Shown in pieces: positions 1 to 7,569 of a stretch of DNA of 48,267 nt (positions are counted from its first letter, which is position 1; every line of letters starts with the position of its first letter). The position numbers were made by a program, and so were the translations under genes. Origin of the DNA: Pseudomonas sp. Ga0074129. Its GTDB lineage: Bacteria > Pseudomonadota > Gammaproteobacteria > Pseudomonadales > Pseudomonadaceae. The notes below the pieces were generated by a model. That model made no database searches, was not told the origin of the DNA, and was given only the letters and a program-made list of their open reading frames with translations. The stretch lies in NCBI GenBank assembly GCA_001465025.1, contig LNDO01000115.1, positions 1 to 48,267 on the forward strand, given 5' to 3'.

Positions 1-96
1 GCCCGGCCGGATGGCCGTGGAACAGGTGGCCAGATGGCCCTGGAATGCCTGGCCAGATGAGAGCGGACTGGGTGGCCGGATGGCGTGGAATCCGCA
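1..96. mobile_element. Terminus of an IS21-like insertion sequence (truncated by window edge)
   Basis: Four head-to-tail 23-bp units start at about 4, 27, 50 and 73, each beginning (T/C)GGCC(G/A)GATG and mostly containing TGGAA. The outermost ends in GGCGTGGAATCCGCA at 96. Multiple terminal repeats of this kind are known for IS21-family elements, whose outer ends are TG...CA. The right edge of the window carries a related end in the facing orientation. No transposase lies inside the window, so the family assignment is by terminus architecture only. Confidence 0.65.
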
Positions 97-212
97 GCCA
101 TCACCTTCCTAGCTCGATCAGGCGGTTTTTATTGTTTGCCATTCCTGGCTGACCAGCCCACAGGCGTTGCGCCGTAAGTTGAAAATGGCTTGTGGTAATT
201 ATGTGCGTGCAG

Positions 213-240
213 AAAAAAACCGGCCTAAGCCGGTTTTTTT
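213..240 (-). terminator. Bidirectional-looking intrinsic terminator downstream of amrZ
   Basis: The stem CCGGC/GCCGG with loop CTAA is extended by an A-run on one side and a T-run on the other. It lies just after the amrZ stop on the minus strand and would also stop transcription coming from the IS side. Confidence 0.85.
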
Positions 241-253
241 GTGTGCAGTGGGA

Positions 254-571
254 TCAGTTGTCTTCTGCGGCCATCTCGGCGTCGTGAGCGATCAATGCTA
301 CCAAGGCATTTTGCTGGCGGCGCGACAATTGGCGGAAGCGTTGCAGCAATTCGCGTTCATGCAGTGACAACTCAGGGCTGTCCAGGCGCATGTTCAGCTC
401 ATCACCCAGAGCGCTTTCCTGGAGCATGCTTTGCTCCAGGCGAGCAATGATCTCCGAGTTCATGCTGCGGTGATGGTTGCGGGCGACATCGGCGATACGT
501 TCACGCATGCCATCAGGCAGGCGAACGACAAACTTGTCAGCGGTACGGCTGGAATAGAGTGCTGGTTTCAT
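254..571 (-). CDS. amrZ: AmrZ/AlgZ ribbon-helix-helix transcription factor
   Basis: 105 residues, close to the usual 108 for AmrZ. Residues about 8-50 form the Arc-type ribbon-helix-helix DNA-binding domain ([19 protein letters not shown], then [16 protein letters not shown]). The C-terminal part ([16 protein letters not shown]) matches the tetramerisation region I remember from P. aeruginosa AmrZ. In that species AmrZ controls alginate, motility, c-di-GMP and virulence genes and represses itself. It is transcribed divergently from phnC, the same neighbour as in P. aeruginosa. An ACTGGCAAAGAGC segment at 611-623 upstream resembles half of an AmrZ site, which would fit autoregulation but is only suggestive. 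A terminator follows the gene. Confidence 0.93.
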   Translation of the reverse strand: MKPALYSSRTADKFVVRLPDGMRERIADVARNHHRSMNSEIIARLEQSMLQESALGDELNMRLDSPELSLHERELLQRFRQLSRRQQNALVALIAHDAEMAAEDN

Positions 572-847
572 AGGGCGCGTACAGTAAACCGGTTAGTTCA
601 AGAAAGCGATACTGGCAAAGAGCTATAGGATTGTCACCGGTTTGACCATCTTTAGCACTAACCGTTCAGCCAGAAAGCTACCTGTGTCTCATGTGACTTA
701 ATGGTCACTAGGTCGTTAATTTGACGCCATTTACATGACAGAGCTTGCGTCGGATAAAGGCTTTTTGCCAGCACCGGTTGTCAGAAATGTGCATTGCTGA
801 TCAAAACGTCAGTTATTGCCTGCTCCTGTAGAAAAAGCTTCAAGCAA

Positions 848-868
848 TGGTCACGCAAGTGTCACGCA
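848..868 (+). promoter_or_regulatory. Candidate Pho box (PhoB site) for the phn operon
   Basis: GGTCACGCAAGTGTCACG contains two GTCACG units 11 bp apart, the spacing of PhoB direct repeats (CTGTCAT-type). It lies about 95 bp before phnC, as expected for a phosphate-starvation operon. This is inferred from spacing and position. Confidence 0.6.
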
Positions 869-902
869 CCATTAATCGTGCTGACACAGGACTTGCCTAC
901 CT

Positions 903-914
903 TGGTCTACACCA
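903..914. promoter_or_regulatory. Candidate PhnF (GntR/HutC-type) operator
   Basis: TGGTCTACACCA is a 12-bp near-palindrome that fits the GTNTANAC pattern of HutC-subfamily GntR regulators. It is close to the TGGTATAGACCA operator that I recall for mycobacterial PhnF. A half-like TGGTGTAACC follows at 933-942. A phnF gene lies inside the operon. The site is between the Pho box and phnC, where a bound repressor would block transcription. Confidence 0.5.
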
Positions 915-962
915 GAAGGCGGCGTTACGCCGTGGTGTAACCGCTAATAAAGGAGGCATTCC

Positions 963-1799
963 ATGAGCGCAGTGATCCGGGTTGAGAACCTGAACAAAAC
1001 GTTCGGCCGCAAACAGGCGCTGTTTGATTTAGCGTTGTCTGTCGAGCCCGGTGAAATGGTGGCGCTGATCGGGGCTTCCGGCTCTGGTAAGTCTACTTTG
1101 CTGCGTCACGTGGCTGGACTGGCCTGTTGTGACCGCAATGCTGGCGGTAACGTTCAGGTGCTGGGTCGCCAGGTGCAGGCCGACGGCAAACTCAACGGTG
1201 AGGTGCGCCGTTTACGTGCCGACATTGGCTACATCTTTCAGCAGTTCAACCTGGTCGGCCGCCTGAGCGTATTGCAGAACGTGCTGCTCGGTTGCCTGGG
1301 CCGCATGCCGCGCTGGCGCGGCAGCCTGGGTTTGTTCAATGCCGAAGAAAAGCAGCGTGCCTTGCACGCACTGGCCCGTGTCGGCCTGGCTGATCTGGCC
1401 TTGCAGCGCGCCTCAACCTTGTCTGGCGGTCAGCAGCAGCGTGTGGCGATTGCCCGCGCCCTGTGTCAGCGCGCCAAAGTGATTTTGGCCGATGAGCCGA
1501 TTGCCTCGCTCGACCCTGAGTCCGCACGCAAGGTCATGCAGATTCTTGCCGACATCAACCGCGAAGACGGCACCACGGTGGTGGTCACCCTGCATCAGGT
1601 TGACTACGCCATGCGCTATTGCCGACGCGCCGTGGCCTTGAAGGCGGGCCGTATTCATTACGACGGCGCGGCTGCCGAACTGCATACCAACTTCCTTAAC
1701 GATCTGTACGGTGCCGAGCTCCTAACCGAGCCGCAAACCGAAGAGAAGCCGCGCCGTGCGCGCAAGGCAAAAGTTCCGCTGGCTCTGGCCAAGGCCTGA
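963..1799 (+). CDS. phnC: Phosphonate ABC transporter ATP-binding protein PhnC
   Basis: 278 residues. The Walker A motif GASGSGKST is at 37-45, the Q-loop is in IFQQFNLV, the ABC signature is [15 protein letters not shown], and Walker B is [11 protein letters not shown]. These are all intact, so it should power uptake of phosphonates through PhnE with PhnD as the binding protein. It is the first gene of the operon. The last 30 or so residues ([20 protein letters not shown]) form a basic tail beyond the ATPase fold, likely disordered. AGGAGG lies six bases before the ATG. Confidence 0.95.
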   Translation: MSAVIRVENLNKTFGRKQALFDLALSVEPGEMVALIGASGSGKSTLLRHVAGLACCDRNAGGNVQVLGRQVQADGKLNGEVRRLRADIGYIFQQFNLVGRLSVLQNVLLGCLGRMPRWRGSLGLFNAEEKQRALHALARVGLADLALQRASTLSGGQQQRVAIARALCQRAKVILADEPIASLDPESARKVMQILADINREDGTTVVVTLHQVDYAMRYCRRAVALKAGRIHYDGAAAELHTNFLNDLYGAELLTEPQTEEKPRRARKAKVPLALAKA

Positions 1800-1854
1800 G
1801 TTGCTACCTGTTTTGCCAACCCCTATCTGTCCATCTGCACTAGGAGTGCTTTGC

Positions 1855-2859
1855 ATGTTCAAACGTATCAGTCGCATTCTCGCCGCGTCCACGCTGCTGG
1901 CTGGCTCTGTTCTGGGTGCTGCCCAGGCTGCTGAGCAAGAAATCAACTTCGGCATCATCTCCACCGAATCCTCACAAAATCTCAAAGCCATGTGGGACCC
2001 CTTCTTGGCTGACATGGGCAAGCTGACTGGCACCAAGATCAATGCATTCTTCGCACCTGACTATGCCGGCATCATCCAGGGCATGCGTTTCGACAAGGTT
2101 GATGTGGCCTGGTACGGCAACAAGGCCGCGATGGAAGCCGTTGATCGCGCTGGCGGTGAAGTGTTCGCCCAGACCGTCGCAGCCGATGGTTCGCAGGGTT
2201 ATTACAGCTTGATGGTGGCGCACAAAGACAGCCCGATCACGTCGATCGAAGACATGCTGAAAAACGCCAAGACCCTGACCTTCGCCAACGGCGACCCAAA
2301 CTCCACCTCGGGTTTCCTGGTGCCGGGCTACTACGTGTTCGCTCAGAACAACGTTGATGCCAACAAAATCTTCAAGCGCTCGCTCAACGGTAGCCATGAA
2401 GTCAACGCGCTGTCGGTGGCCAATAAGCAAGTGGACATCGGCACCTTCAACAGCGAAGGCATGCAGCGTCTTGAAGTGACTGCGCCAGACAAAGCCGCCC
2501 AGCTGAAAGTGATCTGGACCTCTCCGCTGATCCCGTCTGACCCAATGGTATGGCGCAAGAACCTGGACGACGCGACCAAAGCCAAGCTGCGTGATTTCTT
2601 CATGACCTACGGCGACAAGCCGGCGGAGAAAGACGTGCTGGCCGGTTTGCAGTGGGCCAAGTTCAAGGCATCGACTGATGACCAACTGCTGCCGATTCGC
2701 CAGCTGGAACTGTTCAAGCTGCGCAGCGAAGTCGCTAACAACGACAAGCTCAAAGCCGACGACAAAGCCGCCAAGCTCAAAGAGTTGGATGCCGAGTTGG
2801 CCAAGCTGGAAAAGCGCATGGCTGAAATCGCCAAGCAAAGCCCTGCCAGCGCTGGTTAA
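1855..2859 (+). CDS. phnD: Phosphonate ABC transporter substrate-binding protein PhnD
   Basis: 334 residues from the ATG at 1855, chosen because it opens a clear signal peptide (MFKRISRILAASTLLAGSVL, cleavage after AQA) and has TAGGAGTGCTTTGC before it. The reading frame extends farther upstream, but that part overlaps the end of phnC and has no secretion signal. The mature part is the PBP-like fold of the phosphate/phosphonate-binding family (WYGNKAAMEAVDRAGGEVFAQ), ending in a Lys/Glu/Ala-rich helix (residues about 290-330). It is periplasmic and delivers phosphonates to PhnE/PhnC. A strong hairpin separates it from phnE, which would favour higher PhnD expression, common for binding proteins. 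Confidence 0.95.
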   Translation: MFKRISRILAASTLLAGSVLGAAQAAEQEINFGIISTESSQNLKAMWDPFLADMGKLTGTKINAFFAPDYAGIIQGMRFDKVDVAWYGNKAAMEAVDRAGGEVFAQTVAADGSQGYYSLMVAHKDSPITSIEDMLKNAKTLTFANGDPNSTSGFLVPGYYVFAQNNVDANKIFKRSLNGSHEVNALSVANKQVDIGTFNSEGMQRLEVTAPDKAAQLKVIWTSPLIPSDPMVWRKNLDDATKAKLRDFFMTYGDKPAEKDVLAGLQWAKFKASTDDQLLPIRQLELFKLRSEVANNDKLKADDKAAKLKELDAELAKLEKRMAEIAKQSPASAG

Positions 2860-2870
2860 TCGCAGTTCTC

Positions 2871-2900
2871 GACCCGCCGGCCTCGGCGGGTCGTTTTCTT
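2871..2900 (+). terminator. Intra-operon hairpin between phnD and phnE
   Basis: GACCCGCCG (2871-2879) pairs with CGGCGGGTC (2884-2892) over a GCCT loop and is followed by GTTTTCTT. It looks like a partial terminator or an mRNA-stabilising hairpin that raises phnCD over downstream genes. Confidence 0.7.
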
Positions 2901-2925
2901 CTGCCGCTTGAATCGAGATGTTGTT

Positions 2926-3720
2926 ATGACCACTTTGACCACCGCCCCCGTGCCTGACCTGACCGCCAAACGTTCGTGGTTGCAGTTGATTGGCTGGGGG
3001 CTGTTCTTCGTTGTGTTGGCTTGGTCCTGGGAAGGCGCGGAAATGAATCCGCTGGCCCTGGTGCGTGACTCTAGCAACATGGCGACCTTTGCCGCGGACT
3101 TCTTTCCGCCCGATTTCAGTAACTGGGAGCTGTATCTCAAAGAGATGATCGTCACCGTGCAGATCGCCTTGTGGGGCACGGTGCTGGCGATTGTCTGCGC
3201 GATCCCGCTGGGCATTCTCTGCTCAGAAAACATCGTGCCGTGGTGGGTCTATCAACCCATTCGCCGGGTGATGGACGCCTGCCGTTCGATCAACGAAATG
3301 GTCTTCGCCATGCTCTTTGTGGTGGCGGTTGGCCTGGGGCCGTTCGCCGGGGTGCTGGCGCTGTTTATCGGCACCACTGGGGTGCTGGCCAAACTCTTCG
3401 CCGAAGCGGTCGAGGCCATCGATCCGGGCCCGGTTGAAGGTGTGCGCGCCACTGGTGCAAGCGCGCTGCAGGAAGTCATCTACGGGGTGATTCCGCAGGT
3501 GCTGCCGCTGTGGATTTCCTACTCGCTGTACCGCTTCGAGTCCAACGTGCGCTCGGCAACCGTGGTCGGCATGGTCGGTGCGGGTGGCATCGGGGTGATT
3601 CTCTGGGAAGCGATTCGCGGCTTCCAGTTCGCCCAAACCTGCGCCTTGCTGATCGTGATCATTCTGGTGGTCAGCTTGCTGGACATCATTTCGCAGCGCC
3701 TGCGCAAACAATTTATCTGA
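2926..3720 (+). CDS. phnE: Phosphonate ABC transporter permease PhnE
   Basis: 264 residues from the ATG at 2926; a TTG at 2908 in the same frame would add six residues. There are several hydrophobic spans: one near the N-terminus ([15 protein letters not shown]) and the BPD_transp_1 core from about 85 to 260. The EAA-type loop contact with the ATPase is visible in [20 protein letters not shown]. It is the inner-membrane channel of PhnCDE. A GC hairpin with a T-run follows the stop codon. Confidence 0.93.
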   Translation: MTTLTTAPVPDLTAKRSWLQLIGWGLFFVVLAWSWEGAEMNPLALVRDSSNMATFAADFFPPDFSNWELYLKEMIVTVQIALWGTVLAIVCAIPLGILCSENIVPWWVYQPIRRVMDACRSINEMVFAMLFVVAVGLGPFAGVLALFIGTTGVLAKLFAEAVEAIDPGPVEGVRATGASALQEVIYGVIPQVLPLWISYSLYRFESNVRSATVVGMVGAGGIGVILWEAIRGFQFAQTCALLIVIILVVSLLDIISQRLRKQFI

Positions 3721-3726
3721 GGGAGC

Positions 3727-3751
3727 CGGGTGCCTGCGGGCGCCCGTTTTT
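3727..3751 (+). terminator. Terminator-like hairpin between phnE and phnF
   Basis: CGGGTGCC (3727-3734) pairs with GGCGCCCG (3739-3746) over a TGCG loop, followed at once by TTTTT (3747-3751). It ends five bases before the phnF ATG and would split transporter from regulator and lyase transcription unless read through. Confidence 0.75.
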
Positions 3752-3755
3752 AAGC

Positions 3756-4460
3756 ATGCACTTGTCTAGACAACCCGAGCCGTTGTACCGAGAACTGGCC
3801 GCCGTGCTGCGTGATGAACTGCAGCGCATGAACCCCGGCGACTACTTGCCCGGCGAGGTTCAGTTGGCGGCGCGCTTTGCAGTGAATCGACACACCTTGC
3901 GCCGGGCGGTGGATGAGTTGGTGCTCGAAGGTCGCTTGCTGCGCCAGCAGGGCAAGGGCACGCAGGTGCTGGCCAAACCACTGATTTACCCAATGCAGGC
4001 CGGCAGTGCTTACAGCGCTTCGCTCTCGGCGCTTGGCCACAAGGTCGAGGCGCAATTGCTGGAAAGCCGCCTGCGCCCGGCCAGCTGCGAGGAGCGCGAG
4101 TACCTGCAATTGCCCAGTGCTGCGCAACTGCTGGAGCTGAGCACCTTACGCCTAATTGAAGGCCAGCCCGTCAGCTTGATTCGTCACGCCTTCAGCAGCG
4201 AACACGCCGAATTGCTCGCCGACTACCAGGGCGGCTCGCTTCGCCAGTACCTAAGCCAGCGCGGCCTAGCGCTGACGCGCACCTTCAGCCTGATAGGCGC
4301 ACGGCTACCGAGTCGTGAAGAAGCCGCTCGTCTGATGATGCCCAAACATGCGCCGCTGCTGAGCGTGCAAACCCTTTCCCGTGATCTGGCCGGACGGCCG
4401 GTGGAGCTGTCGTTATCGACCAGCCGCGCCGACCGCTTCCAATACCAGCTCGCCCTTTGA
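3756..4460 (+). CDS. phnF: PhnF, GntR/HutC-family transcriptional regulator
   Basis: 234 residues. Residues about 5-75 form the winged-helix GntR domain (YRELAAVLRDELQRMNPGDY, then NRHTLRRAVDELVLEGRLL). The rest is a UTRA effector-binding domain (about 95-230). The start at 3756 gives the standard GntR length; the longer open frame upstream is only the phnE overlap. PhnF is the dedicated regulator of C-P lyase operons and here probably acts at the palindrome before phnC. The ATG follows the U-run of a hairpin with no clear Shine-Dalgarno between, so it may be translated weakly. Confidence 0.92.
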   Translation: MHLSRQPEPLYRELAAVLRDELQRMNPGDYLPGEVQLAARFAVNRHTLRRAVDELVLEGRLLRQQGKGTQVLAKPLIYPMQAGSAYSASLSALGHKVEAQLLESRLRPASCEEREYLQLPSAAQLLELSTLRLIEGQPVSLIRHAFSSEHAELLADYQGGSLRQYLSQRGLALTRTFSLIGARLPSREEAARLMMPKHAPLLSVQTLSRDLAGRPVELSLSTSRADRFQYQLAL

Positions 4461-4473
4461 TGGAGGCTTGTTG

Positions 4474-4950
4474 ATGAACCGCGATGTTTCGCAAAGCAAC
4501 GTGCTGCACAGCGACCCGCAGATCGCCACGCGTCAGCGCTGGATGGGTGTACTCGCCCGTGCTGGCGCCGACTTGGCCACTTACGAGTCGGTGTTGAAGG
4601 AAGTCGATTACCGCCTGATTCGCGCCCCGGAAATCGGCATGACGCTGGTACGCGGACGCATGGGCGGCACCGGCAGCCCGTTCAACCTCGGTGAGATGAG
4701 TGTGACCCGTTGCATGGTGCGCTTGGCCGACGGCCGCACTGGTTACAGCTACGTGGCGGGTCGCGACAAGCAGCACGCCGAACTGGCGGCCCTGGCCGAT
4801 GCGCACTTGCAAGGCAGTGAGCAGGCGCACTGGCAGCAACGCTTGATCGAACCCCTGGCCGCGGCACAGCGCGCCCAACAAGCGGCCAAGGCCGCCGAAA
4901 CCGCCACCACCCAAGTGGAATTTTTCACCCTGGTCCGAGGAGAAGACTGA
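4474..4950 (+). CDS. phnG: C-P lyase core subunit PhnG
   Basis: 158 residues, about the usual PhnG length. The start at 4474 is supported by TGGAGG at 4461-4466. PhnG is a small subunit of the PhnGHIJ core complex that attaches the phosphonate to the ribose of ATP with loss of adenine (with PhnI and PhnH). The family pattern is visible in RQRWMGVLARA and LIRAPEIGMTLVRGRMGGTGSPFNLGE-type segments. The C-terminus is Ala/Gln-rich. Its stop overlaps the phnH start (ATGA), so translation is coupled. Confidence 0.93.
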   Translation: MNRDVSQSNVLHSDPQIATRQRWMGVLARAGADLATYESVLKEVDYRLIRAPEIGMTLVRGRMGGTGSPFNLGEMSVTRCMVRLADGRTGYSYVAGRDKQHAELAALADAHLQGSEQAHWQQRLIEPLAAAQRAQQAAKAAETATTQVEFFTLVRGED

Positions 4951-5561
4951 TGAACGCGGCGAATAGCTCGCAATGGCTGCAACCGGCTTTCAACGACCCG
5001 GTGCTGGACGCGCAAACCAGCTTTCGCAGCGCCCTCAAGGCGCTGGCCGAGCCAGGTCTGACGCAACCGCTGAACCGCGCCCTGGCTTTGGAGAACCTCC
5101 ACCCGGCGACTTACGCCCTATGCCTGGCGTTTCTTGATGGCGACACGCCGCTGTGGCTGGCGCCGTGTTTCGACACCCCGGCTATCCGCGCCAACCTGGC
5201 CTTTCACTGCGGTTGCCCGATTGTTGCCGAGCGCGAGCTGGCGCTGTTTGCCCTGCTTGATGAGCGCGAACTGAGTGACCTGTCGGCGTTCGACAATGGC
5301 AGCGAGCGCTACCCCGATCAGTCCTGCACCTTGCTGATTCAACTGGATGCGTTAAGCGGCGGTGCCGCATTGCGTTGGCGTGGTCCGGGCATCAAGGACG
5401 TGCGCAACGTCGAGTTGCCGCTGCCGGCGGTGTTCTGGCAGCAGCGTCAGGCGCGCAGTGCGTTTCCCCGTGGCCTGGATGCCTTCTTCGCCGCTGGCGA
5501 ACAGGTCATTGGCCTGCCGCGCAGCACCCGTGTGTTGCTCAATGCCGAGGAGGCTGCCTGA
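4950..5561 (+). CDS. phnH: C-P lyase core subunit PhnH
   Basis: 203 residues. The start overlaps the phnG stop by one base and the stop overlaps the phnI start in the same way, so all three are coupled. PhnH is a PLP-transferase-like fold without a cofactor. It forms part of the PhnGHIJ core and is needed for C-P bond cleavage. Family segments include PAFNDPVLDAQTSFRSALKA at 11-30 and RGPGIKD. Confidence 0.93.
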   Translation: MNAANSSQWLQPAFNDPVLDAQTSFRSALKALAEPGLTQPLNRALALENLHPATYALCLAFLDGDTPLWLAPCFDTPAIRANLAFHCGCPIVAERELALFALLDERELSDLSAFDNGSERYPDQSCTLLIQLDALSGGAALRWRGPGIKDVRNVELPLPAVFWQQRQARSAFPRGLDAFFAAGEQVIGLPRSTRVLLNAEEAA

Positions 5562-6622
5562 TGTACGTAGCCGTTAAAGGTGGCGAACGCGCCATCGATA
5601 ATGCCCACTTGCTGCTGGCAAAAAAGCGCCGTGGTGATACGGCCATCCCTGAGCTGAGCGTGGCGCAAGTGCGCGAGCAAATGCCGCTGGCGGTGGCGCG
5701 GGTGATGAGCGAAGGCTCGCTGTACGACCCGCAGTTGGCCGCACTGGCCATCAAACAAGCCGCCGGCGATCTGATGGAGGCGATCTTCCTGCTGCGCGCC
5801 TACCGCACCACGCTGCCGCGCTTTGGTGCCAGCGCTGCGCTGGACACCACGCAGATGCAGCTGTCGCGGCGCATCTCGGCCACGTTCAAGGACTTGCCCG
5901 GTGGCCAGTTGCTCGGCCCGACCTTCGACTACAGCCATCGTCTGCTGGATTTCGCCCTGCTGGCCGAGGGCGAACAACCGGGACCGCAGATTGATCCGCA
6001 GGCTGAACGGTCGCCGTGCCCACGGGTACTGGATTTTCTTGCCGACGAAGGCTTGATGGCCCGCGAAATCGATGAGGGCACTGCCGTGCCGGATATCACC
6101 CGCGAACCGTTGGACTTTCCCGCCAGCCGCGCCGAGCGTTTGCAGGCGTTGGCCCGAGGCGATGAAGGCTTCCTGCTGGCGCTGGGTTATTCCACCCAGC
6201 GCGGTTACGGGCGCAATCACCCTTTTGCCGGTGAGATTCGCATCGGCGAGGTCGAGGTCTGGCTGGAGCCGGAAGAACTCGGCTTTGCCGTGCCGCTGGG
6301 CGATATCGAAGTGACCGAGTGCGAGATGGTCAACCAGTTCGTTGGTGAGAGTGCCGAGCAGGCGCAGTTCACCCGTGGGTATGGTCTGGCTTTTGGCTAT
6401 GCCGAGCGCAAAGCCATGGGCATGGCCCTGGTCGACCGTTCGCTGCGTGCGGCGGAGTACAACGAAGAGGTCGAAGGCCCGGCGCAGCAGGAAGAGTTCG
6501 TGCTGATGCACTGCGACAACGTCGAGGCCGCCGGCTTCGTCTCGCACCTGAAATTGCCGCACTACGTCGACTTCCAATCCGAGCTGGAGCTGATCCGCGC
6601 TGCCGAGGAGCAACGCGCATGA
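5561..6622 (+). CDS. phnI: C-P lyase core subunit PhnI
   Basis: 353 residues from the ATG at 5561; the frame is open farther upstream, but that part is phnH in another frame. PhnI is the nucleosidase-like subunit that, with PhnG and PhnH, displaces adenine from ATP to form alpha-D-ribose-1-phosphonate-5-triphosphate. It starts MYVAVKGGERAIDNAH, typical for the family. The C-terminal part contains GYGLAFGYAERKAMGMALVD and the conserved LMHCDNVEAAGFVSHLKLPH(Y) region. It overlaps phnJ by four bases. Confidence 0.94.
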   Translation: MYVAVKGGERAIDNAHLLLAKKRRGDTAIPELSVAQVREQMPLAVARVMSEGSLYDPQLAALAIKQAAGDLMEAIFLLRAYRTTLPRFGASAALDTTQMQLSRRISATFKDLPGGQLLGPTFDYSHRLLDFALLAEGEQPGPQIDPQAERSPCPRVLDFLADEGLMAREIDEGTAVPDITREPLDFPASRAERLQALARGDEGFLLALGYSTQRGYGRNHPFAGEIRIGEVEVWLEPEELGFAVPLGDIEVTECEMVNQFVGESAEQAQFTRGYGLAFGYAERKAMGMALVDRSLRAAEYNEEVEGPAQQEEFVLMHCDNVEAAGFVSHLKLPHYVDFQSELELIRAAEEQRA

Positions 6623-7569
6623 ATACGAATGAAATCTACACGCGTAGCGAGCCTGCTTCAGTCGTGGGCGGCCGGAGCGCAGGCACCGGAATGTACGACG
6701 TTGTACATGAGGATGCCGAGCACCGCCCGCACGCGAATCAAGCTGGCGCAGTAGCGTGTGAGGTGGGGTACAACTTTGCTTATCTGGACGAGCAGACGAA
6801 ACGCATGATCCGCCGTGGTCTGCTCAAGGCTGTTGCGGTTCCCGGTTATCAGGTGCCCTTCGGTGGCCGCGAGATGCCGCTGCCCTATGGCTGGGGCACC
6901 GGCGGCATGCAACTGACCGCCGCGATTCTCGGCGCTGACGATGTGCTCGCGGTGTCGATCCGCCGCTTCTTCGCCCGCACTGCCGGAGTCAAAACCACCA
7001 CGCGCACGCCGGAAGCAACGGTAATTCAGACCCGTCACCGCATCCCGGAAACACCGCTGAGCGGCGATCAGATCATGGTCTACCAGGTGCCGATCCCTGA
7101 GCCGCTGCGCTTTATCGAGCCCTCGGAAACCGAGACCCGCACCATGCATGCGCTGGAAGATTACGGCGTGATGCACGTGAAGCTGTACGAGGACATCGCC
7201 ACCTTCGGCCATATCGCCACCAGCTACGCCTACCCGGTGACGGTGGATGAGCGCTACGTGATGGACCCGTCGCCGATCCCCAAATTCGACAACCCCAAGC
7301 TGCACATGAGTCCGGCGCTGATGCTGTTCGGTGCGGGCCGCGAGAAGCGCCTGTATGCCGTGCCACCGTTCACCCGCGTGGTCAGCCTGGACTTCGAAGA
7401 TCACCCCTTCGAAATCCAGCGTTGGGACGAGTGCTGCGCCTTCTGTGGCAGTCACGATTCCTACCTCGACGAGCTGATTGTCGACGACGCCGGGACCAAA
7501 CGCTTCGTCTGCTCCGACACCGATTACTGCATGCAACGCCGAGACCTTGAAGAGGAGGGCGAGCAATGA
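6619..7569 (+). CDS. phnJ: PhnJ, radical-SAM alpha-D-ribose 1-methylphosphonate 5-phosphate C-P lyase, with an insertion and a deletion
   Basis: 316 residues; E. coli PhnJ is 281. It performs radical cleavage of the C-P bond with SAM and a 4Fe-4S cluster. The key residues as known for E. coli are present: the radical Gly (G76 in VPGYQVPFGG) and cysteines C273, C276, C298 and C304 (CCAFCG and FVCSDTDYC), which match C241, C244, C266 and C272. Two oddities stand out. Residues about 10-48 are an extra stretch before GYNFAYLDEQ, encoded by DNA with nested inverted repeats. The segment DVL-AVSIR also lacks about 12 residues (KVIDQGADDTTN in E. coli, as I recall it). A GTG at residue 49 could be an alternative start after the insert. 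It overlaps phnK by four bases. Confidence 0.92.
   Translation: MNTNEIYTRSEPASVVGGRSAGTGMYDVVHEDAEHRPHANQAGAVACEVGYNFAYLDEQTKRMIRRGLLKAVAVPGYQVPFGGREMPLPYGWGTGGMQLTAAILGADDVLAVSIRRFFARTAGVKTTTRTPEATVIQTRHRIPETPLSGDQIMVYQVPIPEPLRFIEPSETETRTMHALEDYGVMHVKLYEDIATFGHIATSYAYPVTVDERYVMDPSPIPKFDNPKLHMSPALMLFGAGREKRLYAVPPFTRVVSLDFEDHPFEIQRWDECCAFCGSHDSYLDELIVDDAGTKRFVCSDTDYCMQRRDLEEEGEQ
6663..6730. repeat. Structured insert at the 5' end of phnJ
   Basis: GGGCGG (6666-6671) and CCGCCC (6723-6728) enclose ATGTAC...GTACAT (6691-6708), giving nested inverted repeats almost sharing one centre. The surrounding 120 or so bases encode the N-terminal stretch of PhnJ that has no counterpart in E. coli PhnJ. 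It may be a small mobile or repeat element that happens to be open in this frame. Confidence 0.45.

Larger units (their letters stand above)
572..962. other. Divergent amrZ-phnC regulatory region
   Basis: This 391-bp gene-free region must hold both divergent promoters. It contains an inverted GTGAC/GTCAC pair (693-708), a Pho-box-like direct repeat (848-867) and a PhnF-type palindrome (903-914). The latter runs into a nested hairpin (908-939: TACACC/GGTGTA outside, CGGCG/CGCCG inside). AGGAGG at 951-956 lies six bases before the phnC ATG and is a strong ribosome binding site. I could not place clear -10/-35 boxes. Confidence 0.6.
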
